Below, in pieces: positions 26,146 to 36,912 of a stretch of DNA of 64,000 bases. Below the pieces are notes generated by a model. It saw nothing but the letters and a program-made list of their open reading frames with translations. It did no database searches and was not told the DNA's origin. The number at the start of each line of letters is the position of its first letter. Positions within the stretch are counted from its first letter, which is position 1. The stretch covers positions 34,560-98,559 of the forward strand of contig NZ_WNZY01000018.1 of NCBI RefSeq assembly GCF_009725205.1, in the 5' to 3' direction. The DNA is from Paenibacillus timonensis (GTDB lineage: Bacteria; Bacillota; Bacilli; Paenibacillales; Paenibacillaceae). The position numbers and the translations under genes are program-made.

Positions 26146-26826
26146 TTGTCCACTCATTCCCAATCCATTACTGCCATGATCGATCATACCCTTCTGAAAG
26201 CGGACGCCGGACGCGCCGCCATCATTAAGCTGGCTGAAGAAGCTAAGCAATACGGCTTCGCTTCCGTCTGCGTTAACCCGACTTGGGTGAAGACCGCTGC
26301 GGAGGTCTTGAAAGACACTCCAGTGAAAGTCTGCACCGTGATCGGCTTCCCCCTGGGTGCTTCGGCTCCGGAAGTAAAGGCGTTTGAAGCCAGCCATGCC
26401 ATTTCCGAGGGGGCCGGCGAGGTCGATATGGTCATCAACATCGGTGCGCTTAAAGACGGTGACGACGAATTCGTCCGCCGCGATGTCGCCGGGGTTGTCC
26501 AAGCTGCTGCCGGGAAAGCGCTGGTGAAGGTTATTATTGAAACCTGTCTGCTTTCCGACGAGGAGATTGTCCGGGCCAGCAAGTTATCCGTCGAAGCCGG
26601 AGCCGATTTCGTCAAAACATCAACCGGATTTTCGACTGGCGGGGCGACGGTGGAAGCGGTCGAGCTCATGCGCAAAACGGTGGGTCCAAACGTCGGCGTG
26701 AAGGCGTCTGGCGGCGTGCGTTCGCTGGCTGATGCCGAAGCGATGATTAAGGCGGGGGCAACGCGCCTGGGCACGAGTGCCGGTGTGGCTATCGCCCAAG
26801 GGCAAACCAGCCAAAACAGCTATTAA
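26146..26826 (+). CDS. deoC: Deoxyribose-phosphate aldolase
   Basis: A 226-residue class I aldolase that cleaves 2-deoxyribose-5-phosphate to glyceraldehyde-3-phosphate and acetaldehyde in deoxynucleoside breakdown. The Schiff-base lysine is K157 in [12 protein letters not shown], with the helper K186 in VKASGG. The start is TTG with GGAGG upstream. No deoR, nupC or pdp gene is adjacent. Confidence 0.96.
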   Translation: MSTHSQSITAMIDHTLLKADAGRAAIIKLAEEAKQYGFASVCVNPTWVKTAAEVLKDTPVKVCTVIGFPLGASAPEVKAFEASHAISEGAGEVDMVINIGALKDGDDEFVRRDVAGVVQAAAGKALVKVIIETCLLSDEEIVRASKLSVEAGADFVKTSTGFSTGGATVEAVELMRKTVGPNVGVKASGGVRSLADAEAMIKAGATRLGTSAGVAIAQGQTSQNSY

Positions 26827-26876
26827 GACAAGGTCCGGCCTTGGCCGGCTCAAGAAGGCTACATGAGGGAGAAACA

Positions 26877-26918
26877 GGGTGCTATTCCAGAGCGGGTGTG
26901 GAAATAGCACCCTTTTTT
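26877..26918 (+). terminator. Terminator of deoC
   Basis: GGGTGCTATT-CC pairs with GG-AAATAGCACCC (one mismatch), followed by six T. Confidence 0.9.
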
Positions 26919-27015
26919 CGTTGATCCAAACTTTTTATGGACGCTTTCCGTTACAGCTACAGATGCCTCCCGCGGAAGGCGTCACTTGATAAAACGCTTG
27001 GAAAAGAGGAACAGT

Positions 27016-27903
27016 ATGATACAAATTGATCATTTATCCAAAAAATATACGCGCGGCGGTCTAGCGCTAGATGATGTCACCTTAACGCTAAACGAAGGTA
27101 TGGTGGGGCTTCTGGGCCCCAATGGTGCCGGGAAATCGTCGCTGATGCGCATATTGGCCACGCTCACGCCACCTACTTCGGGCGAGGCGACGCTGTTTGG
27201 CGTCTCGCTGCGCCAGGCGGAGGAGATCCGCCGCATGATCGGTTATCTCCCTCAGCAATTTCAGGTTTACCCGCAGCTGACGGGGGTAGAATACCTCGAC
27301 TATGTTGCGGTGATGAAAGGAATGACGGACAAGAAGAAACGCAAAGCGGAGATTGAGGCTCTTCTGGAGCAAGTAAATTTGCAGGATAAGGCGCGAAAAA
27401 GAGTGCAGACCTATTCCGGCGGCATGAAACGCCGACTCGGCATTGCCCAAGCGCTGCTGGGTTCGCCGCAGGTCCTGATCGTGGATGAGCCCACGGCTGG
27501 ACTGGATCCCGAGGAGCGCGTCCGCTTCCGCAATCTGTTGACCCGCTTCAGTCTGGGACGGATCGTGCTGCTGTCGACGCATATCGTTGCCGACATCGAA
27601 AGCAACTGTCGCCAAATCGCCGTCCTCGATAAAGGGAGAGTCAAGCTGTCCGGGGAGTTATCCGAGCTGCAAGAGTTCGGACGCGGCAAGGTGTGGGAGG
27701 TTCGCCTAAGCGAGAGCCAGTTTGCCCGGCTTGATCCGATGTCCGTCGTGTCCACGCGTCCGACGGGAGGCGGCCTGTTGTGCCGCATGATCGGCGAAGC
27801 GCCGCTGGAGGTAGCCCAAGAGGCCGCGCTCGTTCCACCAACCCTGGAGGACGGGTATTTGGCCCTGCTGCGAACGGGCTTGATGGAAGGGGCGGCTCGG
27901 TAA
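27016..27903 (+). CDS. ABC transporter ATP-binding protein
   Basis: A 295-residue ATPase: Walker A GPNGAGKS (34-41), Q-loop YLPQQFQ, signature YSGGMKRRLG, Walker B VLIVDEPTAGLDP and H-loop STHI. The type matches the exporter-like ATPases paired with ABC-2 permeases. The ATG at 27016 follows AAAGAGGA. First gene of a six-gene operon; its stop overlaps the next start (TAATG), so the pair is translationally coupled. Confidence 0.93.
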   Translation: MIQIDHLSKKYTRGGLALDDVTLTLNEGMVGLLGPNGAGKSSLMRILATLTPPTSGEATLFGVSLRQAEEIRRMIGYLPQQFQVYPQLTGVEYLDYVAVMKGMTDKKKRKAEIEALLEQVNLQDKARKRVQTYSGGMKRRLGIAQALLGSPQVLIVDEPTAGLDPEERVRFRNLLTRFSLGRIVLLSTHIVADIESNCRQIAVLDKGRVKLSGELSELQEFGRGKVWEVRLSESQFARLDPMSVVSTRPTGGGLLCRMIGEAPLEVAQEAALVPPTLEDGYLALLRTGLMEGAAR

Positions 27904-30077
27904 TGGACAAATGGAGACGTCTGTTTCAATTCGAGCTTCGCATGCTGTTCGGAAACCGGTGGCTGCTGGGTTTGCCGCTCGTGTTCGGCCTCCTCGTGTT
28001 CTGGAATCTTGAACGGCTACCAGGACGTGAAATTTTGTTTTTTCAACGTTCGTACACCAGCCTGACGCTGCTGCACACGATGAGCCTGGGGCTGACGATG
28101 CTCCTTGGCGTGCTGACGATCCGTCGAGACATTCGCCGTACCTCCTATGAATGGAATGGGGCGCTGCCGGTGTCCTATATGTCCAGGATTTCAGCGAAAT
28201 ATATGGCAGGGGTACTGTATTTCACGATATTTTCGGTGCTGGCCGGCGCCGCGTTCGTCTGGAACTCCGCGAGGATGGACGTAGCGTTTACAATCACCCG
28301 GGAATTTGCGGTTTATTATCTGCTAACCTTCGAGGTTTCCTATCTGGTGACCTTGGCGCTGGCGATGCTGCTCGCCATTTGTATCGCCAATCGGGCCGTC
28401 TATTTGATCGCTTTTTGCGCCTGGATGTTTGGAACGTTCTTTCTGGATATGTTCCTGTTGGACCGTAACAAATGGTACGTGCTGCGTACGTTCCATCTCA
28501 ATCAGCTGTTCGTGACCGGGGATTCCGATGCCGAAACCTGGGGCATTCGCCTGATCGCAGACGAACTGGCGGCCTCCCGCTGGTTTGTACTGGCGTTTAC
28601 GCTACTGCTGTTGACGGCGGGCGTGCTCCTGCTCAACCGGTTGCGCCCGACTGCCTTTCGCCGAAGCAATTGGGTGGCTGGAGGTTTAGCCCTGCTGCTG
28701 GCGGCCGGAGCCTTTATCCCCTACCTCTCCATTTGGGGCGAACGTTATGCCGGATTGCATGAGAAACTCAGAGATCCTGCCGTTAAGACGGTGGAAGCGA
28801 TCCAAGACCAGAAAGTCGAAACGTTTCAGATCGAGAAGTACGATATCCACTTGCAACGGGAGTCAGATGATCGGTTGAAAATCAAAACAGCGCTGCAAAT
28901 TCCGGCAGGCCAGTTAACAGGACGCGGCGAGTTGCTGTTCACGCTCAATCGTACGTTCCATATAGAACGGTTGGCGGTGTCGGGTTCTCCCGTTCCGTTC
29001 ACGCATGAGGGAGAGAAGCTTACGGTCCAATTATCCGCTCCTTTGACCGCAGACAAGACCGTCCAAGTCGAGATGGAATATACTGGAAAGGTTATGGATT
29101 ACGTGGCACAGAATTATACCGAGGGATCCTACTTGGCTTTTGTTAAGGGGGAGAACGTTTTCCTTCCCGGCTATGTCGCATGGTATCCACTGCCGGGGGA
29201 TTTTCCGGTTTATATGAAGAACAGTTACGAGGATTCTTTGCAGGTGGCGGCCGATTATGGCGGCTGGCGCCTTCCGCCCGCCCATTTCCGTATCTCCACG
29301 TCCGGGTTTGCATCCAAGCTGTACGGAAATCTGGATCAAAAGGAACAGACTCGCGAAGGCCAAGTGTTCGAAGGCAAATCGACGGCGTTCGTCCGCTTTT
29401 ACAGTGGGGAGTTTGAAGAAGTGAGCAACCCGAAGCTGCCGGTTCGCCTCGTGACTACGCCCTACGACGTCAAGACGGCCGAAAAGCTGTTGGAAGAATG
29501 GGCCGGGGAGTATGTTTATTTTGCCGGATGGGTCAACCATTTGGATCCTAAACTGGATCAAGTGCTGATGCTGTCGATGAACAATAATCACTCCCTTGAA
29601 ATGGAGAATAAAACCTATTATTTGATCTGGCTGGTGAGCGAAGTGGAATACTTCGCAGACCAACTGATGAACTCGATGCTGCTCGGTACGAGCGAAGGGC
29701 AAATGGACATTCTGAAGGCATCCGAAGATGTGCGTCCGCAGCTTCGCGCCTTGATGTGGTATATGTATTACCGAGAGTATAAAGGGTATACCGCCGATGA
29801 TTTGAAGCAAGGTTCTGGGGGCGGCCTGTTGTACAACTTGTTTGATCCTTCGGAAGATGCCGATCCGGATCAAGTGGGATTGCGGATGGCGGCACAAGTA
29901 GCCGGGGCGCTGGATGAAGGGAAGAACAAGCAGGTGAAAGAGGTGTTAAACCATTTCTACGCGCTTGGATTGGAAATCCCTAATCAAGCCGACGCAGAGG
30001 GTGGACCTAGGCCGATTCCGTATGACGAATGGGAACGGGAATGGAAGCGGGTGATGCATGATGCAGTTGCGAACTGA
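27903..30077 (+). CDS. ABC-2-like permease fused to a degenerate M1 peptidase-like domain
   Basis: A 724-residue protein. Residues 1-290 contain about seven TM helices typical of ABC-2 permeases (LGLTMLLGVLTIRRDIRRT, MLLAICIANRAVYLIAFCAW). After the last helix, about residues 305-430 resemble the N-terminal beta domain of M1 aminopeptidases (RGELLFTLNRTFHIERLAVSG). The following region lacks the zinc signature: where HExxH is expected there is SEVEY (LVSEVEYFADQLMNSMLLG). The external domain is therefore unlikely to be a peptidase and may bind a substrate. It is the second gene of the operon and overlaps the next by 20 nt. Confidence 0.8.
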   Translation: MDKWRRLFQFELRMLFGNRWLLGLPLVFGLLVFWNLERLPGREILFFQRSYTSLTLLHTMSLGLTMLLGVLTIRRDIRRTSYEWNGALPVSYMSRISAKYMAGVLYFTIFSVLAGAAFVWNSARMDVAFTITREFAVYYLLTFEVSYLVTLALAMLLAICIANRAVYLIAFCAWMFGTFFLDMFLLDRNKWYVLRTFHLNQLFVTGDSDAETWGIRLIADELAASRWFVLAFTLLLLTAGVLLLNRLRPTAFRRSNWVAGGLALLLAAGAFIPYLSIWGERYAGLHEKLRDPAVKTVEAIQDQKVETFQIEKYDIHLQRESDDRLKIKTALQIPAGQLTGRGELLFTLNRTFHIERLAVSGSPVPFTHEGEKLTVQLSAPLTADKTVQVEMEYTGKVMDYVAQNYTEGSYLAFVKGENVFLPGYVAWYPLPGDFPVYMKNSYEDSLQVAADYGGWRLPPAHFRISTSGFASKLYGNLDQKEQTREGQVFEGKSTAFVRFYSGEFEEVSNPKLPVRLVTTPYDVKTAEKLLEEWAGEYVYFAGWVNHLDPKLDQVLMLSMNNNHSLEMENKTYYLIWLVSEVEYFADQLMNSMLLGTSEGQMDILKASEDVRPQLRALMWYMYYREYKGYTADDLKQGSGGGLLYNLFDPSEDADPDQVGLRMAAQVAGALDEGKNKQVKEVLNHFYALGLEIPNQADAEGGPRPIPYDEWEREWKRVMHDAVAN

Positions 30078-30792
30078 CGCTTTAAGCTGGTTTCGCGGAG
30101 CGACTTTGGAGCTAAAAGTACAGAAACAACCGATGGCTTGGCTGGCGCTGCTGCTGTTCGCCGTCTATATCCTCAGCATCGTGCTTAGTGACCCCGGTCG
30201 CCCAAGAAATGTGTATTATTTCTCGGAAATGGCCCTGTTTTCCCTGGCGATCATCATACCCCTGCTGCTATTCCAGCGGGAAATCGGAGGAGGCGGCATG
30301 GAGGTCATCGCGACGTATCCCATTTCGTTAAGGATGCTGGCGTTCCGAAGATGGCTGATGTCCATCCTATTAACAGCGGGGTTAGGGATGGTCCTGATGT
30401 CGGTCTATGCTTGGCATTTCGGGGGGATTTGGACGCTTCGGTATCCTTGGAATGGCGCCGAGGTGATTCCTCAAGCTGAGATGACTGCCGGTTCCTTGAT
30501 TCTTCAGAACCTCCCGGCTTACGTGCTGTTGATCTCCTTAAGTACCGCCGGAATCATTGCGTTTCGCCGGATCTACGGAGGATTAGTGTTGGGCTTTGCC
30601 GTTTGGGTACTCGATACGATGAGCTCGGGAGAAGGGTTGGGGCGATGGACGTTATACGCAAGTTATTTGAAAAAAACCTATTCCTTTCCGCACAATCGGA
30701 TCGGTTTGTTGATTGCATCGTTGATCTTGCTTGCCTTTGCCGTCTGGTTGATTGGGAAGAGGGAACGTTGGATCAGTGTGGAAGAGGAATAA
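30058..30792 (+). CDS. ABC-2-like transporter permease
   Basis: A 244-residue membrane protein with six TM helices. FQREIGGGGMEVIATYPISLRMLAFRRW (about 70-97) lies between TM2 and TM3, as in ABC-2 permeases, where a helical coupling element sits. It pairs with the preceding permease and the ATPases of the operon. The start at 30058 (or 30061) overlaps the upstream gene. Confidence 0.8.
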   Translation: MMQLRTDALSWFRGATLELKVQKQPMAWLALLLFAVYILSIVLSDPGRPRNVYYFSEMALFSLAIIIPLLLFQREIGGGGMEVIATYPISLRMLAFRRWLMSILLTAGLGMVLMSVYAWHFGGIWTLRYPWNGAEVIPQAEMTAGSLILQNLPAYVLLISLSTAGIIAFRRIYGGLVLGFAVWVLDTMSSGEGLGRWTLYASYLKKTYSFPHNRIGLLIASLILLAFAVWLIGKRERWISVEEE

Positions 30793-30819
30793 GAGAAATG
30801 CAAAGGGGGAGGAAACATC

Positions 30820-31440
30820 ATGATATCGGACTCGTTGCTGGCCGAGCGAATGGCCGCCGGCGACCAGGAAGCGTTCGAGTTGCTGGTTACGAGGTACCAT
30901 GGACCGCTGCTGTCCTATGTCGCGAGCCAATTGAAAGATCGAGGCAAAGCGGAGGACATCGTCCAGGAGACGTTTATCCGGTTGATCCGCCATCTCAAGC
31001 GGCATGGCGGGATGGAACAGCTTCGCCCCTGGCTCTATAAAGTAGCGCTCAATTTATGCCGGGATTATTGGCGCAGCGCCTCTTACCGTTCGGAATACGC
31101 CGGCACGGATACGATCCCGGAGGATGCCGATCCGGCGCCAAGGGCGGAGGAATTGATCGAACGGCAGGAAACGGTGCAGCAGTTGGCCGAATCGATGACT
31201 CAGCTGCCGGAGGTGCAGCAAGAGGTGGTGCGCATGCGCTTCTTCCATGACTTGAAGCTGCAAGAGATCGCCGAGCTACTGGAGCTGCCGCTGAGCTCGG
31301 TCAAGTCGCATCTGTACGGGGGGTTGCGCAAGCTGAAGCGGGCGTTATCTCGCACGGCCGACCCTTCTTTTTCGGACTGGGAAGTCAAAAAAATACGCGA
31401 AGAGGAAAGTGAGGTGCCGACGCATGGAACCATCCATTGA
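30820..31440 (+). CDS. ECF-type RNA polymerase sigma factor
   Basis: A 206-residue sigma-70 family protein: region 2 (about 20-90, with AEDIVQETFIRLIRHL and RPWLYKVALNLCRDYWR) and region 4 (about 125-180, LPEVQQEVVRMRFFHDLKLQEIAELL, 26 residues). AAAGGGGGAGG precedes the ATG. Its end overlaps the next gene by 17 nt, the coupling expected of a sigma/anti-sigma pair. Being inside an ABC transporter operon suggests it regulates that operon. Confidence 0.92.
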   Translation: MISDSLLAERMAAGDQEAFELLVTRYHGPLLSYVASQLKDRGKAEDIVQETFIRLIRHLKRHGGMEQLRPWLYKVALNLCRDYWRSASYRSEYAGTDTIPEDADPAPRAEELIERQETVQQLAESMTQLPEVQQEVVRMRFFHDLKLQEIAELLELPLSSVKSHLYGGLRKLKRALSRTADPSFSDWEVKKIREEESEVPTHGTIH

Positions 31441-32296
31441 TAAAGAACTAGAGCGATTGGAGCGGGAGCTTCGCGAGCCGTTGCGACAGGCGCTACAACC
31501 GAGTCCAACACCGCTGGATACCGCGGCGTTAATCGAGGCGTTGCAGCCGGAATTCGCCGTCCTTCAGGCGCAAAACGCCGCCGCATCCCTTGATTTTAAC
31601 GCGCGGGTCGAGCCGCCGTCCCTGGGCCGATTGCTGCGTAGTCAATTTCAAATGAACCGCCGTTCGTTGATGCTGACCGGGGCAGCCGTGTTTTTGATGC
31701 TGGTATTTTTGGTTGATCCGAAGCAGCCTCTGTCCAATTGGCTGTTGGGAGACGGTATGCCCAGCATGTTCTCGCTGATCACGCCGCTTATGCTGATCGC
31801 GTCGATGCTGTATAGCTACCGCACCTGGGACCGGGGGATGCGCGCCATCGAGAGCGTTACGCCCTACCCGCCGGCACTGGTCATTTACAGCCGGATGCTG
31901 ATGGTCATGGCGCTGGTCGTCGGCTGGGCATTGGTTAGCTCCGTGGCGGTGAGCATCCGCGTGGCTTCCGCGGGGGAAGCTGCGTTGCCGTTTATCCCCT
32001 TTTTGCTGGAATGGTTAGGAATATCCCTGCTTACCGGAGGGGCAGCGATGTACGCTTTATTTCGTTACGGCCATAAGGCGGGGGTTATGTCCGCGGGAGG
32101 CGTATACGCTCTTTGGCTGCTCCTCATCGACCAGACCTCGGTAATCCATTTGAATGCCGGGACGGGAGCAGGAGCAGGTGTAGGGATCGCGATGAACATC
32201 GCTTTCCTGCTAGTCGGCACCCTTCTGCTGTTCCGCTCGTATATTCGCAGTCGGAACTTGCAGACTGGCGCGGCACAGGGCGGTACGCAACCATGA
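31424..32296 (+). CDS. Membrane protein, probable anti-sigma factor
   Basis: A 290-residue protein. An N-terminal cytoplasmic part of about 85 charged residues (DKELERLERELREPLRQAL) is followed by six TM helices. I see no ZAS zinc motif. The role as anti-sigma factor is inferred from the overlap with the ECF sigma gene and the cytoplasmic-tail-plus-membrane layout. It could instead be a permease subunit, since the following gene, overlapping by 4 nt, is an ATPase. Confidence 0.6.
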   Translation: MEPSIDKELERLERELREPLRQALQPSPTPLDTAALIEALQPEFAVLQAQNAAASLDFNARVEPPSLGRLLRSQFQMNRRSLMLTGAAVFLMLVFLVDPKQPLSNWLLGDGMPSMFSLITPLMLIASMLYSYRTWDRGMRAIESVTPYPPALVIYSRMLMVMALVVGWALVSSVAVSIRVASAGEAALPFIPFLLEWLGISLLTGGAAMYALFRYGHKAGVMSAGGVYALWLLLIDQTSVIHLNAGTGAGAGVGIAMNIAFLLVGTLLLFRSYIRSRNLQTGAAQGGTQP

Positions 32297-33153
32297 TTCG
32301 CATTGAGGGGGTGCGGGAACGCCCTGTAGGCGGGTTTGTTCTTCAAATTGACCGGCTGCAATTGAAGCCGGGATTAACCCTGCTCGTTGGGGTCAACGGA
32401 GCAGGGAAAACCACTTTGCTGGAGCTGTTGGCAACGGTGAGCCTGCCTCACAAGGGGGAAATCCTGTACCAGGAGCGGTCCGCTTTGTCCGATTTACCGC
32501 TAGTGCGCAGCCAGATCGGTTATGTGCCGTCGGAAATCGAACTGTACGAAAATATGACTCCCACTAAGCTGCTTCTGTACTTGTCGGAGATGAAGGGGGT
32601 ATTCCATTCCGAGCGGACCGGCGAGCTGCTCCGTGATTTTCGACTGGAGTCTTATCGGAACATCAAGATCAAGCGGTTGTCCGGAGGCGTGCAAAGGCGG
32701 GTGACTTTGGCTCAGTCGCTGCTGGCCGCCCCGAGATTCCTATTCCTGGACGAGCCGTTGAACGGCATGGATACCGGAGAGCGGAAGCTGGCGATCACCT
32801 ACTTGAACCGATATGCGGAAGGGCGAACGGTGATAGCGGCAGTACACGAGCTGAGCGAATGGGAGGAGGCGGCCGATCACGTGCTTTGGCTGGATCGGGG
32901 AAAAGTACGCTTTTACGGAGGCAGAACGTCCTGGTTAGCGGATCTTCCCTACCCGCTTTGGGAGGGGAACCTAACGCGCGAGCAATTCGACCGTTGTCCG
33001 GAGGCGGGCTTGATCGAGTTTCGGGAAACGTCGGGAGGAATCTATGTCAAGTTGGTAGGGCAGGATCCCCCTTTCCCGGGATTAAGGGAATGCGCGCCAA
33101 CGTTCGAGGATGCGTATTTTATCCGCAAATATCAATTGGATAGCTCAATCTGA
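32293..33153 (+). CDS. ABC transporter ATP-binding protein
   Basis: A 286-residue ATPase: Walker A GVNGAGKTT, signature LSGGVQRRVTLAQ, Walker B FLFLDEPLNGMD and H-loop AVHELSE with His. It is the last gene of the operon and starts within the stop of the preceding gene (ATGA). The two ATPases differ in sequence and may form a heterodimer or serve different permeases. No clear terminator follows. Confidence 0.92.
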   Translation: MIRIEGVRERPVGGFVLQIDRLQLKPGLTLLVGVNGAGKTTLLELLATVSLPHKGEILYQERSALSDLPLVRSQIGYVPSEIELYENMTPTKLLLYLSEMKGVFHSERTGELLRDFRLESYRNIKIKRLSGGVQRRVTLAQSLLAAPRFLFLDEPLNGMDTGERKLAITYLNRYAEGRTVIAAVHELSEWEEAADHVLWLDRGKVRFYGGRTSWLADLPYPLWEGNLTREQFDRCPEAGLIEFRETSGGIYVKLVGQDPPFPGLRECAPTFEDAYFIRKYQLDSSI

Positions 33154-33263
33154 GTAATTCATATAAAAATTATCGGATTTCCTATTTTCAAATTCCATGA
33201 GATGTGAGAGAATATGAAAAAACTCTGCACGATAAAGTGCCAATTCAAAATTTCATCATGGAT

Positions 33264-34597
<1,334 letters not shown>

Positions 34598-34612
34598 TTC
34601 GCTATTATACTG

Positions 34613-34667
34613 AAGCCGTTGAATCGGGAATACGGTGATATCCGTCCCGGTCAGCGGCTTTTTTTGC
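34613..34667 (+). terminator. Terminator of metY
   Basis: AAGCCGTTGA pairs with TCAGCGGCTT around an inner GGGA...TCCC stem, followed by TTTTTTTG. Confidence 0.85.
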
Positions 34668-34764
34668 GTTTGGATGGGGCAAGGCGGGGTGTTTACAAGA
34701 CGGGAGAATTGGCATAAAATAAAAGTAAAGTTTCACTAAGCCAAAATTATTGTCCTGATACAAA

Positions 34765-34783
34765 AATGATTATCGTTCTCATT
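34765..34783. promoter_or_regulatory. Fur-like box 1
   Basis: AATGATTATCGTTCTCATT; on the other strand TGAGAACGATAATCATT, close to the Fur consensus TGATAATGATAATCATT. It lies about 100 bp upstream of the P1B ATPase. Confidence 0.65.
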
Positions 34784-34787
34784 TGTG

Positions 34788-34816
34788 AGCTGCTCCGGGA
34801 AGATCCCGGGGCAGCT
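34788..34816 (+). promoter_or_regulatory. Hairpin between the two Fur-like boxes
   Basis: AGCTGC-T-CCGGG pairs with CCCGG-G-GCAGCT around a short loop. No immediate T run follows (GCGCCATTTTTAG), so it is not a standard terminator. Confidence 0.45.
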
Positions 34817-34836
34817 TGCGCCATTTTTAGGGGGTT

Positions 34837-34857
34837 AACAATAATTTTCATTCTCAA
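34837..34857. promoter_or_regulatory. Fur-like box 2
   Basis: On the minus strand TTGAGAATGAAAATTATTG, similar to box 1 and to the Fur consensus. It ends 14 bp before the ribosome binding site of the ATPase. Confidence 0.6.
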
Positions 34858-34886
34858 CGCAAGTGACTTAAAAGGAGGAGTTCGTC

Positions 34887-36833
34887 ATGGAAGCTGTGCA
34901 TAGAAGAACGTTAAGCGAGATTCAAAAGTCAGCGAATCAGCCCAACCCGGGCAGGAAACGTCGGTTCGATTGGTTGCGTCTGTTACGTCATCAGGAGATG
35001 CTCCTCGCGTTAGGCAGCGGCGGGTTGATGCTTGCAGCCTGGGCCTGGGGGATGCAAGAGGCGATGCCATGGGTGTCGATGGCGCTTTATATTGCCGCGT
35101 ATGCGGTTGGGGGATACGTAAAAGCTCGGGAAGGCTTGATCACGTTAGTGAAAGAGCGGGATTTGGACGTCAATCTGTTAATGATCGCTGCAGCGCTTGG
35201 TGCGGCCTCAATCGGCTACTGGAACGAAGGCGCGATGCTGATCTTTATCTTTGCTTTGAGCGGTGCTTTGGAATCGTTCGCCAGCGACCGGAGCCGCAAG
35301 GATATCTCTGCGCTAATCGCGATGAAGCCGGAAACCGCATTACGTGTCAGCGGAGATGGGGTGGAGGAGGTAGCGGTGGAAGCGCTGGCCGTTGGCGATC
35401 TGCTACTGGTCAAACCAGGTGAGGTAATTCCTGCGGACGGAACGATCCGAACCGGGAGCTCTGCGGTGAACCAATCGGCGATCACCGGTGAATCGATCCC
35501 GGTGGATAAACAACCGGGTGACGGTGTGTATGCCGGGACGCTAAACGGAGAAGGCGCGATATACGTCGAGGTATCCAGTCCGGCGGAAGGCACCTTGTTC
35601 TCGAAGATCATCACCCTCGTGGAGCAAGCTCAACAGGAGGTTCCGGGGACCCAGCGATTCATCAAACGACTCGAAGGGATTTATGCCAAAACGATCGTGG
35701 CCGCCACGCTGGCGTTAATCTTGCTCACGCCGTTGTTGGTCGGCTGGAGTTGGTCCTTTGCCTTCTATAAGGCGATGGTGTTTCTCGTTGTCGCATCACC
35801 TTGCGCCATCGTCTCGTCGGTGATGCCGGCGATGCTATCGGCGATGTCGAAGAGCGCCCGCAAAGGCGTGTTGTTTAAAGGCGGGGCTCATATGGACCAT
35901 CTCGGCAGCATCCGGGTTGTCGCCTTTGACAAAACCGGAACGTTGACGGAGGGTTCGCCGGTAGTGACAGGGCTCTATACCGCAGTGGGCTTTGACCCGC
36001 GGGAGGTGCTTGCGGCCTGCGCTGCGGCGGAGAGCCTGTCGGAGCATCCGCTGGCCAAGGCAATCGTACGCAAGGCGGAGGCCGAAGGGGTCCCGCTCCG
36101 CGGGGCGGAGGAGCTGCGAGCGCTGCCCGGCTGGGGCATCGAAGCGGAGGTGTTCGGCGCCACGTGGCGGGTAGGCAAGGTAGACGAGGGTGATTCGATG
36201 TTGCCTCAGCCGATGGCAGATCAGCTTCACGCCTGGATCGCCGAAGGTCATACCGTGTCCGCCATTCAGCGGAACGGTGAATACGCCGGCTTGATCGCGC
36301 TCCGCGACGAGGTTCGCTCGCAAGCCAAGGCGGCCATCGCCCAGTTGCACGAACTGGGGCTCACCGTCGCCATGTTGACGGGTGACCGCGGCGTGACCGC
36401 GAACGCGCTGGCCGGGGAGATCGGCGTCGACCTCGTGTACGGAGACTTGCTCCCGCAGGAGAAGGTCGAGCACGTGAAGGCGCTGCGGGAGCGTTACGGC
36501 AGCGTCGCGATGGTCGGCGACGGCGTAAACGACGCGCCGGCGCTGGCTGCGGCGACCGTGGGCATCGCTATGGGCGGCGGCGGCAGCGGTGCAGCGCTGG
36601 AGGTGGCGGATGTTGTGCTGATGAACGACAGCATTGAGCGGATCGCAGAGACGATCTCGCTTGCTCGCCGAGCCCGGCGGATCGTGAAGCAGAACCTAAC
36701 CTTTGCCGGAGCGGTCATCCTGATGCTAATCGTAAGCAACTTTGCTGCAGGCATTCCGCTGCCGCTGGGCGTGGTCGGTCACGAGGGCAGTACGCTGCTG
36801 GTTATTCTGAACGGGTTGCGACTGCTACGGTAA
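34887..36833 (+). CDS. P1B-type metal-transporting ATPase, SPC type (PfeT/ZosA-like)
   Basis: A 648-residue membrane ATPase. There is no N-terminal HMA metal-binding domain. The actuator motif TGES is at 200-203, the membrane metal motif is S304-P305-C306 instead of CPC, the phosphorylated aspartate is D348 in DKTGTLT, and the hinge GDGVNDAP is present. SPC-type P1B ATPases export Fe(II), Co(II) or similar ions. In B. subtilis the PfeT (ZosA) homologue is an iron efflux pump controlled by PerR and activated by Fur. Two Fur-like boxes upstream fit an iron role here. AAAGGAGGAG precedes the ATG. Confidence 0.88.
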   Translation: MEAVHRRTLSEIQKSANQPNPGRKRRFDWLRLLRHQEMLLALGSGGLMLAAWAWGMQEAMPWVSMALYIAAYAVGGYVKAREGLITLVKERDLDVNLLMIAAALGAASIGYWNEGAMLIFIFALSGALESFASDRSRKDISALIAMKPETALRVSGDGVEEVAVEALAVGDLLLVKPGEVIPADGTIRTGSSAVNQSAITGESIPVDKQPGDGVYAGTLNGEGAIYVEVSSPAEGTLFSKIITLVEQAQQEVPGTQRFIKRLEGIYAKTIVAATLALILLTPLLVGWSWSFAFYKAMVFLVVASPCAIVSSVMPAMLSAMSKSARKGVLFKGGAHMDHLGSIRVVAFDKTGTLTEGSPVVTGLYTAVGFDPREVLAACAAAESLSEHPLAKAIVRKAEAEGVPLRGAEELRALPGWGIEAEVFGATWRVGKVDEGDSMLPQPMADQLHAWIAEGHTVSAIQRNGEYAGLIALRDEVRSQAKAAIAQLHELGLTVAMLTGDRGVTANALAGEIGVDLVYGDLLPQEKVEHVKALRERYGSVAMVGDGVNDAPALAAATVGIAMGGGGSGAALEVADVVLMNDSIERIAETISLARRARRIVKQNLTFAGAVILMLIVSNFAAGIPLPLGVVGHEGSTLLVILNGLRLLR

Positions 36834-36912
36834 TGATGTTCATCCTTGGACAGTGAAGCGTCCCTTCATCATTCCTTCATTTAACCTTCACCGAACCCTT
36901 CGGATACACAGA

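Noticed and set aside
29031..29897. 288-residue ORF on the minus strand
   Set aside because: Antisense inside the ABC permease-M1 fusion gene; no ribosome site or recognisable domain.
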